Source: Tubiluchus corallicola
Taxonomy: Eukaryota > Priapulida > Priapulimorpha > Priapulimorphida > Tubiluchidae
DNA: 64,000 bases
Assembly (NCBI GenBank): GCA_030141605.1
Contig: JAQGDQ010000136.1
Location: 186,001 to 250,000, forward strand
Direction of reading: 5' to 3'
In this document: piece after piece, positions 23,311-36,036 of the stretch
How positions within the stretch are numbered: position 1 is the first letter of the stretch
Layout: every line of letters starts with the position of its first letter
The notes under the pieces: model-generated
The model's input: only the letters and a program-made list of their open reading frames with translations
Told to the model about the DNA's origin: nothing
The model's database searches: none
Translations under genes and position numbers: made by a program

Positions 23311-26300
23311 TACAGTTTATTCATATATTTATTAATTTTATTAATACAAGATTTTCTCGGCAACATCTCGTTTTCAAGCAAATTTTTTATCGAAACACCG
23401 CATACAAAAACTATAACGGAGAAGCTTCATTGGGGTCTTGGAGAAAGTTTTATAGTTGTCTTAGAAAGGGAAACATCTTCAATGTCGCACAAGTAGTTTT
23501 TTAAGACACCTAAACTAATGTGAATGTCATTTGTGTAATTTTAGTTTGAGTTTCGTGAAATTATCACTTCGAATTTTAAGAGTCCTGTAAATGTGTGAGC
23601 TCATCATCATGCAGACTTTTATAACACTTGGATACAGACCAATATTACAGAACTCTTCCACAGTATAAATAGTAAGACACTTGCTTAGTGATATCAATTT
23701 ATTCACAGATGCGAGTTCAAATTCCAATTTAATTTTTTGTGTTTTTTTGGTCCACGCACTATTAGTCATTAGTGCATGAATCTAACAATACGTTATTATA
23801 CACAATTTCGACTCTGTGTAAAGTTTTTTGAAGGATGTGCTAGTATATAACATAGTTTTTAATGCTGTTTCAGCATTCAAAAATTTTTGCACTAAATAAT
23901 AAGTCTAAGTCTTCCTCACTCACCCACACTTACATTACAGAGGTGTTGTTTAGACTGATTTTTCCTTAATAACATTGATAATGTTTTTATTCTTTGCCCA
24001 CTGTTTCTTAAGAATTCTGCAAATTTCTGGATCAGGTGGATCAATGGCAAAGTTAGATGCCACAAAACACTGGCTGGGTAAGCGGGCATTTTGCACTACT
24101 GATAAGCATCAACAACAAACCCTGTTTTTTTCTACATCAACAAATAAACACATATTGTTATAGAAAGAAGAGTAGTTACTTAAAAAAATTGTAAGCACTA
24201 TTTTTCTTTGGGCATTGTCTAAAAGTGGGCTATCCTAAACTTGCTATTTTCTATGTTTTTTTATCACGTTTTATCAATGTTTTTTTATCACGATTCACTT
24301 TAAATTTTCAGATTATCTCCATTACTTTTTTTTCTATCACTGCGTGGGACAATCTAACAAGCCTTGCTTTTTGATTGCCCGCAACACATTTACCTTCGTG
24401 TTTAAGTGACCAGTGTTTGAGGCTTTTCCTGTGCAGTATTTCTTATTTGTATTATATCCATTGTAGGCCCTTTCACTAGATATTGTATATGTAACCTTTG
24501 TAAATGTGTAAGGTGAAATAAATGACTTATGACTTCTAGTTTTGCTAGAAATGCACAATTCTTTTACAACTTTTCTCTGCATACATAAAAAATACAAGTA
24601 AGCACTACATAAAAATTTTGAATAAATAGAGCATTGCTGCATTTTGGCCCTGTGGTTCAAAATAACATAAAATAAAAAAGGAATAAGAGAACTGTGCTGA
24701 GTGACAAAAATTAAGGATGTACCGGATCTGGTTATTTTAATAGAACAGGATACGACAAAAAATGTTCCTAAGGAATTTGCACTGTTTGTATTTCTATTTT
24801 CCTACGTGTAAAACTAATTACTGTGCACCAGTTGCAAAAAAATTTGCGTGGGCAAGAAACAAAATTATATACGAAGCAGTTTAATTAAATAAATAGTCTT
24901 AATTTTTTAAAGAATCTGATCTTTATTCAAATGTTCAGAAATTTATGAAAATGCCAATTATCTTCACTCTGTGGTTGCATGCAGCAAGGAGCATGCAAAC
25001 AGAACGCTACTGCTGTAAAAATGTCTCCCTACTTCCAGTAAAAGCGTAGTTTGGCAGTTTTTTCCAATCAAAATTACTCAGTTAACAAATGTGTCCTTGC
25101 AAACAAAAACCATCCATAAGTCGGCATAGTAAAAGCTACGACATGATGCTTCAAAGTAGAAAGCACCCAAAATTTTCGTCTAATGGTAATTTTTTTGTTT
25201 TCTACAAAAACAAATGCTAAACATATTGGACTTTTACATTCTAGCACCAAATTATCAAGAAAATGTCCAAAAAATACTACAAATTTATTTTATAACTCCG
25301 TGCCCATTTCTCTGATTTTTTTCTGTTGTCAAGCCCAAATTTTTGTCAGGAAGAGCCATCTATTGGATTTAAACATAACTTCAATGTGCTCTTACAAAGT
25401 CCACAGCAACCACACTTTTGTACTGCTGCCAAGTGTTTTGTAGAGACGCGACGAAAAACAATGGCTGACTTTAGCAGCGACTTTCTCAAGATTTTCAGTG
25501 CGCAGTGTGCACCTTAACTTCAAGGTAGATTGTCTCAGTTTAGAACAAACATGGAACGATGAGCTAGGTATCAAATGACCCTCACGAAATGGAGATTCAA
25601 GATGTGTGAATAACTAGAAATCGTTAATTGTCGACTTATGGACGATATGCAAACACACAAATAAAAATGTTGCAACAGCAATCATTTAGCTAAAACAATT
25701 TTTCAATGCTCAATATTCAGTGATGACAACAATACATTTGCGGTTAGACGAATGTCTACAGTACTACACACAGTTGCATACTGCAACCAACACGTAAAGA
25801 GAATTTTGTTACAGACAACGCGCAAGACGGACGTACGAGTATGTTCGCCTGTGCAGTGTAATATAATCATACACTACCGTTTCAATTAACCTGTGACGCC
25901 CATAAGTCATTTATTTCAATGACGCCCTTAAATTCTTTTACTAAGCGCTTTTATTAACCGCGACGTTATTACACTAGTTTTTTCAAAAATGTGACTTTTA
26001 TTGAGATAAATTTTAGCGCACGTGCAGTTCGACATTTTGACAATTTTTGAGCATGCGCATAATGAGACTGTAAAGTACTGCCGTCTTCTGAGTTTTCGTA
26101 TTTACAACCATAGCAATTTTTCTCGCGGCCTCGTAAATTTCTAATAATATAGGATAACAAGTCGTACCCTTAGCAAGTATCTTTTAGTAATTGAAGTCTT
26201 ATGGTAGTTTTTTATACAGTTCGGCACTTTGTAAGCTGGATTCCAGTATTCCGTATTCCAGCTGCGGTCTATTTAATAATGTCGGTTGTACGACGTATCT

Positions 26301-26322
26301 AAACTAGAACCTAGTTCGTGTG
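23311..26322. other. Intergenic sequence, no gene recognised
   Basis: AT-rich unique-looking sequence upstream of the cadherin gene. Open frames are short and of chance composition. CpG frequency rises around 25.75-26.3 kb, next to the myristoyl-type exon candidate. No TATA box or other element can be assigned. Confidence 0.5.
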
Positions 26323-26430
26323 ATGGGTAATTCAGTTTCTAAGATGGCTCTTAAATCGATGAGTCACCAGACCAGCTGTGTACCTTATACCTTAGAATCT
26401 CTAATTGTCTACACACCCTACCTTAAAGAG
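26323..26430 (+). CDS. Candidate first coding exon with N-myristoylation signal
   Basis: This stretch runs 36 codons from an ATG with G at -3 and +4 to a consensus GAG|GTAAGT donor in phase 0. The N-terminus MGNSVSKM fits the N-myristoylation consensus (Gly2, Ser6, Lys7), which would place the protein on membranes. The rest, including PYTLESLIVYTPYLKE, I do not recognise. The region just upstream has more CpG than its surroundings, as a promoter might. No second exon was found. The start and donor are seen; coding status is inferred, and a non-coding RNA exon or a chance frame remains possible. Confidence 0.4.
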
Positions 26431-29230
26431 GTAAGTGACTGGGGGACAATGTGATAGATGAAAACAGCACAGACGTATAGGCCTACTTGACATCCAGGTT
26501 CCGTGTACTGTTTGAGAGAATCGCGAACTAGGCTTTGCTGGGGCCTGTACAGTCCTTCTGTACCAGGTCTTGTCTAACGCTGTTTAATGCGCTTAGGACT
26601 GTATATGGCTATACTGAAATAAATTTACAGGTCACCAACACAACCATTATTTTTTCTGCTTGGAAATTTGTTACTCACCCAACCACAAATTCCAGTACGT
26701 CAATCATTTAAATAATGCTGATTCTGAAGGTTTGTTTCTGGTTGAAAAAAGCACAAACACGAATCTTCCAAACAATACCACTTCTGGCAGATTCTGCGAC
26801 TATAATATTAATAACCAATAATCAGAGACAGAGATGGACTTAGGTTGTTGAACTGCGTTGACGAGACTCGTGCAGCCCTAATGTTACCCGCATGTCTCTG
26901 CGTTTGTTTTGAGCCAATATTGTTGTTTCGTAGAACATGTAGACTACAAAGCTTGGTGATCAATGCATACTTACAAGCACGCAAACCCGCGATTACAGAT
27001 GAAATTGTAGCAGTAGCTGTTTCAGTAATTAAGAAACGGAGAATTGTCATAAAAACAAGTAAACTCTAGTTTGGTAAGCGATGATTATAATTACATAGGC
27101 AGCAACTCAGGTACCGTACATATAGCATATCAGCGTACAGGTAGGTTCCTCTACGTTACAGATACAGAAATAGAAGAGTCGATTCAGCGCAAGTCAAATC
27201 CGTTCACACTTCACAATGACATGCCATAGATGCATGACTCTACACCACAACCAAGTATCATATCACCTTTAAACATCGTTTCTAATCAAGGCCCTTTATA
27301 AACCACTTCGATTCTGAAAGCGCCTTGAGTTCTAATCAGCCCGAGTGGTTTACTTTTTAGGTCAATTATAATATTATAAGTATGAATGTTGTGTTTCGAT
27401 ATAACTTTATCTTCAGTGATCCGAATGAAGTGAAAGCGCTGCCTTACTGTGTTGTTGTGTCCGAAAACTGACTGAGTATTCATGTAAAACCCTAGTTGAC
27501 CAAAACGTGCACAAAATTTTTAGATGTAACGCTTTTGCTTTTTAAGTAATCAATTGTGTGTAACAGACTTAAACAGTAGGGAATCCCACAACTTAATAAC
27601 AGATAAATATGACAGATAACCCTGTCCAACGTTTTGAGGATCTTTTATTTTTTTCCACTTTTGCTAAGTTTCAGTTTAGAAACTCGATTTTAACAAATAA
27701 TCAAAATTAATCATTAATTAAGTCGTGGTAATTCTATACTTTAGTACAAACCTAAGAAGCCGTCTTTATGATCTTAACTTTATCACCGCATAACAGACCT
27801 AAACATCTTTTCATAGTTGGTACAATTACTATAGAATTACTATAAACCTACTTTTAATTCTCTTATCAGCTTGTTTGCTGTACACCGTAAACCCTACAAA
27901 CAGTTTCTAATGTAAAACAAGATCAAACAGCAACATATGAAATGTTTAACCACTGCAATGAAATTACTCAGTTTGTCTATAGTACATGCTATAGGATGCG
28001 AACTTTGGACGTAGATAACGTAGTTATGGCAGACGATATGTACATGAAACAGAACACACCCACTTAATTTGCTTTGATCATCAATAAATTGTATAAACGC
28101 GTACCAACTCAATAAATTTGTAAATTATGCAGCCAAAAACGGAGTCATCACGCTGCAATGCCAGGGAAAAAAACTGAAAAAAGTGTGAAGAGCACGTCCA
28201 CGCACGTACACTCTCGGGCACACATATCTGATACCAGATACTTTTCCTGAATTCCCATACAAGTGTGATGTCGATCAGTTTACATTTTAAACAAAAGTAG
28301 AGATGTTTATTAACCATATGTGCATAACTTGAATTATACGTGATTCTAAAGCGTGCGTATTAATTTTGATAAGAATAATGTATTCAACCAGCACGCGTAG
28401 ATGTGTTTCCATGCATTATTGTATTTTTTCTTCTTATCAACTACGCTTAAAAACAGCCCTGTGTTTATAGGGACGTGTTCCTGTACGCGTTATGTATGTC
28501 AAAGCAATCAACTGTTTAAAATATTGAAAGGAAACATGCTATTTTTTCAAAAAGGACCTGCATTTCGGAAAAGCATTGCACAAAAAACAGGTGCTGTACC
28601 TCTCAGTTCAGATGCTGCATTAGTTTGTGAAGAACTACACACGTTCGACAACACATGCATGAGCACAGCGGTGAATTTGAATTTTTATCCTAAAACTTCC
28701 TAGTTTTAGTACAACACACTGAATATCTTACAGTAGCACTGTACTTCAATTTTCGCAAACACGTGCAACATGCTCGTGGAATATTTCTGCTGTTGAAAAT
28801 TATGTTAATTTGTGATGTCATCAATAGTTGGGTTCGCCTGCCGTTAACTAAGTTTTCAATCTATTATTAATTATCAGAAACGTTTTTGCAGTATTAATTG
28901 TATTAAAATGAATGCTTTTCATCAGACTTGAAAATAGGTTGGTATATGGGAAATTATTCTTTAAGTTTGTGATTTGTTTATTTGTGTTTATGTTCGTGAA
29001 ATAAAGCATTTGTTATTAATATCATACGCAAGCATGCACGGACCCTCTACATATTTCATTCGCTCGTACTCTCCGCTTTCAACCAACATTTTTCTATCCC
29101 TAAAAATAATATTGTATTTTACTATACATACTGCGAAAGTATCAGAGTGACTACAGAAATAATTAAAAATCTAAGTAAAGTAATTGAAGCAATGAGCAAA
29201 CTGATAACACAAACCTGTATAAAACTCAGT
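26431..29230. other. Intergenic or intronic sequence, no gene recognised
   Basis: If the 26.3-kb exon is real this is its first intron. I saw no acceptor followed by a phase-0 open exon. The overlapping short frames on both strands at 26.81-27.07 kb look like chance. Confidence 0.45.
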
Positions 29231-29357
29231 AAGTACTATACCTGCAGGGTTCAGGTCTGTTTCCCAAAAAATGTTTCCCAGAATTTTTTCACAGAAAAAC
29301 CATTTCTCAGAAAAATCAACTTCTCAAAAATAAAATTGCCAAAAATTTTCCTCTCTT

Positions 29358-29395
<38 letters not shown>

Positions 29396-29670
29396 TTATT
29401 CCTCTGTCTCTCCGCTTACCTCTCTCTTTCTCCTCCTCTCGTATTCTCTCTTTCAGTCTTTATCTCTCCTTCCCTGCTTGTCTCTCTACTCTTTCTCTCT
29501 CCCCTTTCTCTCATTCTCTTTATCTCTCGCTGCTTTCTCCTTTTCTTCTTTCTTTGCTTTGGACTCTGAGGTACTACCCTTGGTTTACATGCGTCTTAGT
29601 TTTCTTTACTCTCACTACTCTCCCTGTTTCATTCTGTCTAACTCTTACTGCCTCCTTTTTTTACTCTCTT

Positions 29671-29733
<63 letters not shown>

Positions 29734-30600
29734 TTCGCTCTCTTTCTCCCCGTGTCTCCCTCTCTCTTCTCTCTCTACTTCTCCCCATTTCACTTCCTCT
29801 CTCACGTAGCCCTCTTGTTCTCTCTCTTTTCCCTCTCCCTCTCTCTCTCACTCCCCCCTCTCTCTCAATCTCTCTCTGTCGCTATCTCTTTCTCTCCAAC
29901 TTGCTCTCTTTCTCTCTCTCCCTCTCGTTCTCTCTTTTCCACTTTAGCTCTCGTTTCTTCTTGTTCTCTCTCCTTCTTCCTCCTTCTTTTCTCATTCTCG
30001 CTCTGTCTATTTTTTAATTATTTACAATGCCTTGACTAATGACTACTGTATCAGAAATGAGAATCATTTCAATGACACAACGTTTAAAAGATTTTGTTTT
30101 GAAATAATACCTATATTGTTCTTTAATATTTGTTGTTGCAATTTTAAGTTATTTTTAAGATGAAATAGCATTCTTTAAAAGTATTTGTATCTTTGCTGCA
30201 TATAATCACTTCAAATACATTTAATTTTCGTAGGATTTTAATAAGGTTTAATAAATAATATAGAACATGAAAACACCGAGATTTTGTAAAACTCCGTGCA
30301 GATTTGTGAACATCTCGGGGTCTAAATTCACCAAATAAATTTTTACAAGTTCTTTATAGCAGGACCGGATTCTAGTTCATTCGTAAGAAATTCTCTTACT
30401 CTTAGGTGAAATACCTCACTCTGTGAATTCTGCAAATTTATTTTTCTATGAAATGACGGTGCTGAGAAAATTTTTCTGCGAAATCTCGAATCTGGGAAAA
30501 ATCTTTTTTGGGAAGATTTTTCTGGGAAATAATTTTTCCGGCAAAAAAACTTTTCTGGGAAAAAACGAGTCTATCCCCCTTTACAGCCTGTAGTACGTAC
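29231..30600. mobile_element. Foldback-like element with inverted TTTCCCAGAAAA sub-repeats around a CT-rich core
   Basis: The left side (about 29250-29350) has repeats of the type TTCCCAGAA / TTCTCAGAAAAA / TTCTCAAAAA. The right side (about 30460-30575) has the complement, TTTCTGGGAAA, several times. Outer ends share AGTACTA / TAGTAC. Between them lies a 650-bp CT-rich tract and about 450 bp of AT-rich sequence. There is no transposase frame. Confidence 0.5.
29351..30008 (+). repeat. CT-rich tract with pure (CT)n blocks
   Basis: Pure CT runs at 29361-29390 and 29672-29730 sit inside about 650 bp of degenerate pyrimidine sequence. All long open frames across it (poly Ser-Leu on one strand, Glu-Arg on the other) are repeat artefacts. 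Confidence 0.95.
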
Positions 30601-33600
30601 ACAAAATTATGTACGTGCTATACATGCACAACTTAATAGTTAATGCGTGATTCACCCATAAACCACGAAGCTTGCAAAATAACATTACTGTGAAACTAGC
30701 GGACTTTGTTCCCATTTAATAGTTGATAATAGAAGCTGTAGCATTTAATGGGCAGACTACCTTGCATTCGCTGTAAATTTTTGCGAAGGAGTATCAATCA
30801 ATGCATAGTAATAGCAGTCACAACAACAACAACAATAATAACATTGGCGACTCAAAGGTCTGCGTTCTGCAAGCATTACCGCAAGTAAAACACGTTTGAA
30901 TATGCGTTCCGTAAATACTTTTATTTTATCTGTAAACAAATACATTTACCTGTAGAAAAGCATTTTAGCATAGTTACTGAAGACCTCTATTTAATTGAAA
31001 GCCAGAACTACTATTGTATCTGAACTAATTCGTTCTCTTCAAATGGTAATTTAGTCTGTATAATGTTGTATCAGCGTTGCATCTCAAATTTAAGCACATT
31101 TTCAGTGGATTAGATTTCGTATAATCGTATAATTCACGTATATTACAGTTTTTCTAGGTCAAAGATTGTCTGTCTCTTTCGCTTCGCATTTCTGCACACA
31201 AATATAACACCTATACTGACTAATGCACAACCTCAGACGAAGAAACCTTTTCACACATTATAAAATTGATTGCACCTGTTTACATAAATCACCATCTTCT
31301 TCGCATGCGCAAAAAAGAAATAACCTTTCGAAAAAACCGTGACAGCCATGAAAATCGGCTACTTAGGCCACGTCACAAAAACAGCATTGGCATGCATCAA
31401 ACCATCAACGGACTAGTACAAAATCACTGCAAAAATCAAGCTCGACACTTATTACTTCATCGAAATTGTTAAAACGATTTAAGATAAAGCTGTTTACAAA
31501 TCACAGCACTACTATTCAAGTATTGATTATCAAACTGACATTGACACGTTGATGTATCTACTATTTTATTTGGGTAACACAGCTAAAAACAATTTCCTTT
31601 TTCATCAATTACTGCTATTTAGTATAAAACAGCCGCGCACGCAATGTACAACTAATAATTGTATTTATAACAATTCTTCACAATAAAAATCCGTGAGAAT
31701 TTCGCTACAGTTATACACTATCACAAGCAGCTACAAGCAATGCACTGGTGCATGGGTTTTTTGTTAATAAATCAGAAAGAGAAAGCCCAAATCTGCGTTG
31801 ACTAACTGCGTTGACTCGGTCAGTCATCTCTGAATTCATCAAGCATACTTCCTTTGCATTTTCACTATACAGATAATAGCTGCCCTCATTAAAATACCGT
31901 GGATGGGTCTAGCTATCTGTGTGGCATACACGTAATTTATCGTTCATATAGTTCATGGGAAAACTATGCATAATTTATATATATATACAGGTAGGTAAGC
32001 TCATAATCTCAAATGTATATGTACAAACGCGTTTAATGATGTTTTTTGCAAACTATAAATCTTTATTATGGGGAACGTAGCGTACTTGACATTTCATGCA
32101 AAGAATATAAAGCCATTACATTTTGACAAAAATAATGAATCCAGTTTCAATTTATTTATTTCACATCAACAGCACATCATGGTAGCATACATTTTACATA
32201 CGTGTACATTATTGCATAATTTTAGTTGAAGCTAATAGGTATAATAAGGCAATTAGTACTGCAGTAGTTCAAGAAGTTTGTAATAGCTTGTAAGAATGAT
32301 CGAATGTGAAATGGAAACAAGGAGAGGAATCTATACACAAAAGTATGTAAAAATTCTAAGATGGTGCTATTCACTTTGGTTCACACAAGTTCACAACATG
32401 TGCCATTTTTATGTCGAGTATGTCCTAAATAGGTAGTTTCACACACCCAAATTACGATAATCATGTACTCCCTAATTGTGCTTTACAATAACGCGTAATC
32501 ACGATACAAACTTTGTAATTCCAACCGTCTTTACCTGCTAATTATCACAAGTTCTAAAAACCATTTTTACAACAGGAAAATCCGAACTTAAATTTTAAAC
32601 TACCGAGTTTGTTGTAATAAAGAATTAACGATTAAATAACATACCAAAGCGTAATTGAGTACATGTGTCTTTTGAGAGAAAACGCGTTGAATGAGCTACA
32701 TAATTCGCAATTCGGCGCATGTACTCGTATTATATTTAGCTTATTGTACAGGTACGAGCCGTGCGACAGTATTTCGCCCTTTGGGACGTGGCCTAGTAAC
32801 TCACAGCATACCGCTTGATAATTCCGGCAAGTCGTCCCGCTGAAGACACCAACCCGAAACTCACTGTTACCAACACAGAAATAACTGTAACCCGACATAC
32901 AAAATACAATCCCGGCGGCAGACCAACCTTGATCAGGTGCTGGACAATCTGGACGCTTGCATTGCAAATTTCCAGTTCATAATCCCTTGATTGCCCCATA
33001 ATCAAGCTTGTGTAGCGTATGTGTGCGTGTAAGCAGGTGTTTCTCACAGGTGAGGATTTACAAAATCTTTACGTATATCAACGAAGAGAGTATTATCATT
33101 ATAGCGACCATTGAACATATCCAAGTCAAATTAACAGGATCATTTTTGTACATGCTTTTAGCCTAAATTGTCAGACCATTTGATAGATTTATGTCTGAAG
33201 ATCGACGTCTGTCGATATAAATAAACATGTTATATTAACTAGCAAACAATAATTCAAAGAAAAATTCATTGAAGTGAAACAGTTTATACAAGTTTTCTCT
33301 AAATTTCCTATATTATATTCCATTAAAACTCATTAAACGCATGCGACACTGAACATTTTTCAGGTTTATGTAAATTTAAAACCTAGTTTTGTTATAACTT
33401 GCTGACATTAGTCTTAAATAACAATTATCAGAGATGCTTTATAATTGCAGAACATTTTACTTAAGTGCACATCTTTAGGCCTATTTGCTTTCAATTGGAT
33501 ATTGTACATTACTGTACTGGCCATCAGCTTACAGATTATCCAATCGATTAAGGGATTATCCAAACAAATCTCATGGATTTCACACTCAGAAATAGCTCAA

Positions 33601-35110
33601 TAAGTAATCCCTGCTAGGATAACCATTATAATTAGTTTCGTACCTCGTGTCTGTTTTTCAGTCCGTAAACGAAGCTTGAAGTCTAAATTAAAATGAAATA
33701 AAATAATGTAAAGTTTAACAATTTTACGTTTTATCAATATGCATACAACTAATTTTATAAGCTGAGAATTGAAACGTTTGACAAGTTTTGTTTAATCCCT
33801 TTTTCTTGGCAAGTACTAAATTCATGGTTACTGAGTGCTGTCATGGATAACATTACTGTTACATAAAATTTTAAAATAAACAATATTTCAACAATTGCAG
33901 CTTGCAGATTGTTTATAAAGACGATTTTCTGTAAGTAAAATGTTGCCTTTCCTACCATTACACTGAGTGTTTGCGACTAAATCCTCTTGACCAGTATCTT
34001 TGAATGTACACGAACTCTTCTTAGTTCAAAAATAGCATTAGTTGATGGCGACACCTGCTCTGTTAATGCCGGTGATAGCATCATACATAACACACGGTGG
34101 TGGCATCTTGTAACAACATCCACAAAATAATATGAGCTGGTATCTTTTTTTAAAAAAAGCTGAACGCACATGTTCTGGCCTGGGTAAGTGGATCAGATGG
34201 CCTTATGGCGAAATGTTCCTTGATATTTTTGACAGTTTCTAAGCTTGCAACAGGATGATGTTGAACCAAGCTGTACCAATCAACATAGCTAACAATTTAG
34301 TAATTCCTGCCACTGAAAAATCTCCCAAAACAACATTATTAATCTAATTGCCTGATTCCCTGTGGAACAACACTCATGAATCGCTGTATTAATTCAGTTA
34401 ATTATTAATTAACTTATAAAGATAATGGTAGGTACGCTCGTCGGCAACGATGTTAGTGACAAGTGGAATCAGTCAAGCATGTGTTTCAGCTCAGGTGTTC
34501 ACACAGGTACCATTAATCCATGCACCAGAAATTTTTAAACCACATTGAAAAGATGTAGTGTAGGGATTTTATTTAAACACACACTGGCATGCCTCATTTG
34601 GCATTTCAAAGTTGTCAGAAGGCTGCTGAAACTGAGGCAAGAATACCGGTAAATGATGCCTAATTTTGTGTTACTTTTTATTTTGGAAATGGTTTAACAT
34701 GTGTCATTATTATCTGCGTCCTTTCCTTAACAGTTCCCAAAGGAAAAAAAATGCTAAATCTGCCTTACGAGTTGCTGCTACTTGTGCTCTGTGTAAAACA
34801 TATAAGGTTTACTGCACAGCAACAAAGGCAGTCTTTTTGGTTAATCGTGTAATGTCCCAAGCACCGTAATAGTAAAAAAATCTATTGTTCTTAAAATAAG
34901 AATTGATCTTCAAATGATAATTCGACGAGAAGCTAGATCTAAAAAGAATTACGATTAAAAAAGTCAATAAACGAATGACACGCCCGCTTGGCGTCAATTA
35001 TTAAATGGAAGCCAGGTTACCATGACAGATAAGAATGTTGGCGCAGTTTATAAGTATTTAATAAAATACAAAATTTGGAAGAGTTTACAACTCCCTCGCA
35101 CAATTTAAAT
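30601..35110. other. Intergenic sequence, no gene recognised
   Basis: AT-rich sequence. The stretch 32140-32350 (TTTATTTATTTCACATCAACAG...) looks like the antisense 3' end of another retroposed element, with an AATAAA on the minus strand. The cysteine-rich frame at 32.6-33.0 kb is noted separately. Nothing else is supported. Confidence 0.45.
32632..32967 (-). other. Cysteine-rich open frame, unassigned
   Basis: This minus-strand frame is 111 codons long. It has seven cysteines in its first ~55 residues, including KRPDCPAPDQGWS and YQAVCCELL, which is denser than expected by chance here. It has no clear ATG at its start, no good acceptor, and an in-frame TGA just upstream. It could be an exon of a secreted cysteine-rich protein whose borders I cannot place, or a chance frame; the second is more likely. 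Confidence 0.12.
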
Positions 35111-35195
35111 ACCCTAATCCTAACCTATCCCTAACGCTAATCTTAACCATAACTCCAACCCCATCCCAACCCTAATCATAATCCTAACCCTAGTC
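35111..35195 (+). repeat. Interstitial telomere-like (CCCTAA)n, degenerate
   Basis: About 85 bp of CCCTAA-related units (ACCCTAATCATAATCCTAAC, and CTATCCCTAACGC) with many substitutions. It is too decayed to be recent telomere addition, and similar CCTAA-type simple repeats also arise without telomeres. Confidence 0.7.
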
Positions 35196-35281
35196 CACTT
35201 CACGAACTAATATCTTGTGTATGGGGAACTGTAAACTTTAGCCCAAAAGTTTAATATATCGCAATAGGTTAAAATATTTAC

Positions 35282-35342
35282 CTTTTAAATCTAAGTGGTG
35301 ATTTACATCATTAACATCATCGCATTTGACTTCAGTTTCCAT
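35282..35342 (-). CDS. Candidate first coding exon, acidic N-terminus
   Basis: On the minus strand, an ATG opens 20 codons plus one base to an AAAAG|GTAAAT donor, encoding METEVKCDDVNDVNHHLDLK. An acceptor-like ATATGTAG 13 bases before the ATG leaves the same frame open upstream. The length is too short to be convincing alone. It lies between the 36.8-kb exon candidate and the rest of the intergenic space, but its phase does not match that exon. Confidence 0.2.
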
Positions 35343-35960
35343 AACGTTAACTTCCAACTACATATCATTCTCACAAAGAAAATACAACGTTAAGAAAAAT
35401 AGACCTATTTACAGTGAATGCGTACTCCAATGATTACAACCACTTACTATCGACTGCTTATGATTGCTGCAAATTAAATTTCTCTGCATGCTATGAAACC
35501 TGAGTTCCCGCAAACAGCGCATGCGCATGAGCAAAGCAACCAGGTGTAACTAATTAACGGGTGGTCGAATGAATCAGTGTTAATGCATGCGGTTTGAAAT
35601 TGTAGTGACGAAGGAAAAACTGGCTGTTTTAATTAAAGGTCGACAGAAAGGGCAAATATGAATGACAGAGTCTGAGGGTAAAAATCGATGGATTTTAAGA
35701 TTAAATATGAATACTTTTTGTTTTTAGTATCTTTTTTGACATACGAAAATGCTCCACAGAGCAATAAGATTTGACCAATAATTTCAGTGAATTCGCTAAA
35801 GGAGTGACCACTGACTAAGCTAGTATCCTACTCCTATGAACGGTTTACTGAGCGACCTTCTCTGAAGCTTTGGAATATAAACTAAAAAGCACGAATTTCT
35901 AATTCTGAAATGAAGCAACATTAGTTAAGCTTTTAAAACCAAGAAAGGAAACGTATTAAG

Positions 35961-36036
35961 CGTGGACTTGAACCAGAGGCTTTTCAATTGCAAGTCCAAC
36001 GTCACACAAAGCCAACTACACCAGCTACCAACCTAC
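35961..36036 (-). repeat. tRNA-like sequence
   Basis: On the minus strand it contains GGTAGCTGGTGTAGTTGG (box A-like) and CTGGTTCAAGTCCA (box B-like) with an anticodon-like loop CTTGCAA. Acceptor and T stems pair poorly. It is probably a degenerate tRNA-derived repeat. Confidence 0.5.

Noticed and set aside
26670-26760. Minus-strand 5' exon for the cadherin ending at GTTGG|GTGAGT
   Set aside because: The donor is good and the short frame could join in phase to the cadherin exon, but that would move the signal peptide inward; no independent support.
29478-30039. Long overlapping frames rich in Ser and Leu
   Set aside because: They exist only because the CT-rich tract has no stop codons; all frames look alike and the opposite strand gives Glu-Arg repeats.
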